Positions 61,769 through 64,000 of a stretch of DNA of 64,000 nt are shown piece by piece. Each line of letters starts with the position of its first letter. Positions within the stretch are counted from its first letter, which is position 1. The stretch covers positions 237,541-301,540 of the forward strand of contig NZ_RAQQ01000007.1 in NCBI RefSeq assembly GCF_003610785.1, in the 5' to 3' direction. A program made the translations under genes and the position numbers. The stretch comes from Micromonospora globbae (GTDB lineage: Bacteria; Actinomycetota; Actinomycetes; Mycobacteriales; Micromonosporaceae). The notes below the pieces were generated by a model, which worked only from the letters and a program-made list of their open reading frames with translations, had not been told where the DNA came from and made no database searches.

Positions 61769-62112
61769 GATGAGGCCTCTTCGATGCTGGCGGCGGTGGT
61801 GGTACTGACGCGGTAGGCGTGGGTGTGGCGGGCGGGCCAGCCGAGGAACCGGTCGAACATGTCGGCGGCGCTGCCCGTGACGCTCGGGTTGAGCCGGTGG
61901 AGGTCGTCGATCGCGTCGTGTAGGCAGCTGGCCAGGTAGAGGAACAGGCTCACCGGCACTTCCCGGTACTCGGCCAGGAGCGCGAGCTTCGCCGCGCCGC
62001 AGGGCCACGGCTGCCCGCATCGACGGCACAGCCACAGCGGGCGCATCGGCAGATGTTCCACCCCGGTTGGCGCGAGCCGGTTCGCCGCGAGACGGCGCTG
62101 CGGCCCGGTCAC
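61765..62112 (-). CDS. Small Cys-rich protein in the RiPP operon (CxxC, WPC motif)
   Basis: The 115-aa protein starts VTGPQRRLAANRLAPTG and then has LWLCRRCGQPWPCGAAKLAL, with CxxC and a third Cys four residues on, followed by a helical domain (LLAEYREVPVSLFLYLASCLHDAIDDLHRLNPS) and FDRFLGWPARHTHAYRV. The Cys motif suggests a zinc ribbon. Proteins of this look occur next to XRE regulators in actinomycetes and are often called flavin reductase without visible support. GTG at 62110-62112 overlaps the stop of the upstream 54-aa gene. It may be an adaptor for the maturase; that is inference. Confidence 0.7.
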   Translation of the reverse strand: MTGPQRRLAANRLAPTGVEHLPMRPLWLCRRCGQPWPCGAAKLALLAEYREVPVSLFLYLASCLHDAIDDLHRLNPSVTGSAADMFDRFLGWPARHTHAYRVSTTTAASIEEASS

Positions 62113-62273
62113 CGGCGACCGCCCTCGCGGGCCCGCTGCTCGAACAGCCGACGCCACACGAAGGTGAGCAGCGGCGGGTCAGCGGGCCACACCTGCCCCT
62201 GCTTGGACGTCCACCTGGGCTCGGGGCGCCGGGACTGGCTAGCCATGGCGTTACGCGAGATGTACACCGTCAT
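62109..62273 (-). CDS. 54-aa small protein, first gene of the RiPP operon
   Basis: The product begins MTVYISRNAMASQSRRPEPR and continues WTSKQGQVWPADPPLLTFVW to RRLFEQRAREGGRR. It is basic, with Trp-rich motifs WTSKQGQVWP and FVWRRLF. I do not recognise it. It is supported by a 4-base GTGA overlap with the next gene, by GTGGGGGTGG upstream of ATG 62271-62273 and by its place at the head of a fully coupled series. The ATG nine codons on is an alternative start. Confidence 0.6.
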   Translation of the reverse strand: MTVYISRNAMASQSRRPEPRWTSKQGQVWPADPPLLTFVWRRLFEQRAREGGRR

Positions 62274-62643
62274 GCCGCCACCCCCACCAGGGACGATGAG
62301 CGGTGGGCTCGCCGGGGGAATGGCGAGCCCGCCGCCGCATCACGGCGGCTGGGAGCAGGCCGCCGATCACCCACCCACGCAGCCCTCATGGCGGTACGCA
62401 GGCGGGGAGAACACCGAGACAGGTCGCTCCCGGACGGGCCGAGCCAGCGGCCCAAGCCGTGGTGTGGTGCGCCGCTCATCGATCCCTCCATCTGCAGCTC
62501 CCTGCCAGTCATCCCCGACACCGGCATCGACACGCGCCGGTGATCTGGGGTGAACTGAACGTAGGGGCGGTCCGTACGGAGGACCGGGAAAATCCGTACC
62601 GGGTCCGGCGGCCTTCAGCGGGCAGGGTGATGGTGTGCGAGGG
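62274..62643. other. Divergent promoter region of the RiPP locus
   Basis: These 370 bases separate the 54-aa gene from the XRE regulator. Overlapping open frames on both strands here have no family resemblance or ribosome site, so none is called. The regulator-proximal end has repeated TCCGTAC boxes at 62571-62602. The promoter of the minus-strand operon is presumably nearer 62290-62450, but no clear boxes were seen. Confidence 0.5.
62571..62602. promoter_or_regulatory. TCCGTAC repeat boxes upstream of the XRE regulator
   Basis: TCCGTACGGA (62571-62580) is a perfect 10-bp palindrome; 22 bp on, TCCGTACCGG (62593-62602) repeats the same half-site, and both are framed by GGTCC/GGACC. Position 40-70 bases before the regulator start fits an operator for the XRE protein. 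Confidence 0.5.
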
Positions 62644-63870
62644 ATGACGGACGACATGACGATCGGCCAGCGCGTCGCCTTCTACCGGCGGAGGCGAGGG
62701 CTGTCCCAGGAGGTGCTGGCCGGTCTGGTCGGCAAGACGCAGGAGTGGTTGCGCAAGGTTGAGACGAACCGGGCCGACCTGGACCGGCTGTCGGTGATAC
62801 GCGCAATCGCCAAGGCCCTGGACGTGTCCCTCGGCGACCTGATCGGTGCACCGAGCCTGTTCGAGTGGTCGGACGACTCAGGTCGCGAGACCATCCCCGC
62901 CTTGCGGGCCGCGCTTCACGACTATCGTCACCTCGCGCCGGCGCTGGCCAGCACGGGGGACGTCGAGGCTCCCGCCCTGCGCGAGATCGAGAACGACGTC
63001 GCCGAGATCTGGACCGCCTACCAGCACTCGCGGTACGGCACCCTCGCCCGCCGGCTGCCCTACCTCATCCACGACTGCCTCACCGCCACCGAGGCGTACG
63101 ACGGAGACGACGGTCGGCGCGCGCATGCGATGACTGCCTACGCTCACCAGCTCGCCGCGTTGTTCCTCACCAAGCTCGGCGAAGGTGACCTCGCGTGGAC
63201 CGCCGCCAGCCGAGGTCTCGCCGCCGCCAACGCCAGCCACGACCACGTCGTCATCGGCTCACTCAGCCGCTCCGCCGCACACTCCCTGGTCTCCATCGGC
63301 GAATATGCGCAGGCTCGTAGCCTCGCCGCCACCGCCGCGCAGTTTCTTGAACCACGGCTCACCAGGCCCACGCCGCAACTGCTTTCGGTCTACGGCAGCC
63401 TGCACCTCGTTTGCGCGCTGGCCGCCGCCCGGGACGACGACCGCGCCTCCGCCGACACCCACATCGCCGAGGCCGACGCCGCAGCACACCAGCTCGGCGC
63501 CGACGGCAACCACGTGTGGACCGCGTTCGGGCCAACCAACGTGTCAATCCACAAGACGACCGTGGCCATGGAACTCGGCGACGTGCAACGCGCCATCGTA
63601 ATCGGCGCGCACCTCGACACCAGCACCGTGCCCGTCGAGCGGCAGGTTCGGCACGCCATCGAAACCGCCCGAGCCCTTGCCCGGTGGAACCGCATCGACG
63701 ACGCGCTCGCCGCGCTCCTGAACGCAGAGATCATCGGGGCTGACCAGGTGCGCTACCACCAGCTCTCCCGCGACCTCGTTCGGGACATTCTCACCCGCCC
63801 CCGGCCACCCCGACTGGCCGTCGAACTCAGCGACCGGATGGGCGTCCGGTCGGGAGGGCCGCGCTGGTAA
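62644..63870 (+). CDS. XRE-family regulator with TPR-like sensor region
   Basis: The 408-aa protein begins with a Cro/CI-type helix-turn-helix (IGQRVAFYRRRRGLSQEVLAGLVGKTQEWLRKVETNRADLDRL, residues 7-50). The remaining 350 residues are helical repeats (AYAHQLAALFLTKLGEGDLAWTAASRGLAAANAS, SVYGSLHLVCALAAARDDDRASADTHIAEADAAAHQLG) typical of TPR-type peptide- or partner-sensing regulators. It is divergent from the RiPP operon. ATG at 62644 has GAGGG directly before; ATG at 62656 is possible. Its stop TAA lies 4 bases from an insertion sequence, so the 3' end may have been altered by insertion. Confidence 0.88.
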   Translation: MTDDMTIGQRVAFYRRRRGLSQEVLAGLVGKTQEWLRKVETNRADLDRLSVIRAIAKALDVSLGDLIGAPSLFEWSDDSGRETIPALRAALHDYRHLAPALASTGDVEAPALREIENDVAEIWTAYQHSRYGTLARRLPYLIHDCLTATEAYDGDDGRRAHAMTAYAHQLAALFLTKLGEGDLAWTAASRGLAAANASHDHVVIGSLSRSAAHSLVSIGEYAQARSLAATAAQFLEPRLTRPTPQLLSVYGSLHLVCALAAARDDDRASADTHIAEADAAAHQLGADGNHVWTAFGPTNVSIHKTTVAMELGDVQRAIVIGAHLDTSTVPVERQVRHAIETARALARWNRIDDALAALLNAEIIGADQVRYHQLSRDLVRDILTRPRPPRLAVELSDRMGVRSGGPRW

Positions 63871-63873
63871 CTA

Positions 63874-64000
63874 AGGGGTCCTAACAAAATGATCTCTGGA
63901 TGTCGCGTCCCTTGTAGAGGTTGATCTACGATGTCGGGCCGTGAGGCGTGGCGAGCAGCCGCCGTGGATCGTGCCTGACGGGCTGTGGCAGCGCATCGAG
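63874..64000 (+). mobile_element. Insertion sequence, left end (IS5-like)
   Basis: GGGGTCCTAACAAAATGATC begins within 5 bases of the regulator stop and looks like a terminal inverted repeat; a transposase frame opens 67 bp in. The right end and target duplication are outside the window. Confidence 0.7.
63941..64000 (+). CDS. IS5-family transposase (N-terminal fragment)
   Basis: The first 20 codons are visible from GTG 63941: VRRGEQPPWIVPDGLWQRIE. The pattern PWIVPDGLWQRIE is characteristic of the N-terminus of IS5-group transposases with the HTH/DUF4096 domain. The gene runs out of the window, so the DDE catalytic residues cannot be checked. Confidence 0.75.
   Translation, partial: MRRGEQPPWIVPDGLWQRIE

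Noticed and set aside
62270..62533. 87-codon minus-strand frame upstream of the RiPP operon
   Set aside because: No ribosome site, no family resemblance, and it overlaps the 54-aa gene start in another frame.

Overview
The window is high-GC actinomycete DNA. Codons carry strong third-position GC, GTG and TTG starts are common, and the gene neighbourhoods (gatCAB, ligA, mnmA with a cysteine desulfurase, etfBA) point to a Micromonosporaceae chromosome, most likely Micromonospora or a close relative. This assignment rests on gene content and style, not on a database comparison. No rRNA, tRNA or CRISPR array was recognised.

Layout. 1-15000 is a conserved, mostly minus-strand housekeeping block: gatB (cut by the window edge), gatA, gatC, a membrane GGDEF-EAL protein, ligA, an ADP-ribosylglycohydrolase, a VOC protein, a MetE-like enzyme, mnmA, a cysteine desulfurase and etfBA. 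15000-31000 is mixed: GNAT enzymes, two DUF202 proteins, a PLDc_N protein, an acetolactate-synthase-like ThDP enzyme, a large secreted S53-type protease with kelch repeats facing a TrmB/LuxR-type regulator, an enoyl-CoA hydratase, two DUF6232 paralogues, a rhodanese/GlxA-type regulator pair and a ribokinase. 31000-46100 carries an ABC exporter whose permease is frameshifted, a ROK repressor with its operator facing a NagZ-like GH3 enzyme, a PP2C phosphatase with a STAS protein, an autoregulated Clp_N/HTH protein with a leaderless promoter, and a short UvrA-like ABC protein facing a WYL regulator.

46096-56953 is a ten-gene minus-strand peptide-utilisation locus: M19 dipeptidase, family-5 binding lipoprotein, two permeases, an M24/creatinase-fold enzyme, a proline-iminopeptidase-like hydrolase, two ATPases, a second M19 dipeptidase and a GntR regulator. 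Most junctions overlap by 4 bases or are very short. The logic is import of oligopeptides followed by intracellular cleavage. The two dipeptidases share a 340-bp tract with one mismatch, which looks like gene conversion.

57000-64000 is accessory. It has a DUF72 gene, an ltrA interrupted by an in-frame stop, and then the most interesting locus, 59732-63870. That locus is a compact RiPP system: a 54-aa protein, a small CxxC protein, a radical SAM/SPASM maturase and a 59-aa precursor, all joined by 4-bp stop/start overlaps, followed by a pentapeptide-repeat protein and faced by an XRE/TPR-type regulator. The precursor core has aromatic-Asp-(Asn/Ser) triads at a strict 6-residue spacing, as expected for a multi-cyclophane peptide of the AmcA/AmcB kind. 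The pentapeptide-repeat protein could be its immunity factor. The locus abuts an insertion sequence at the right edge of the window.
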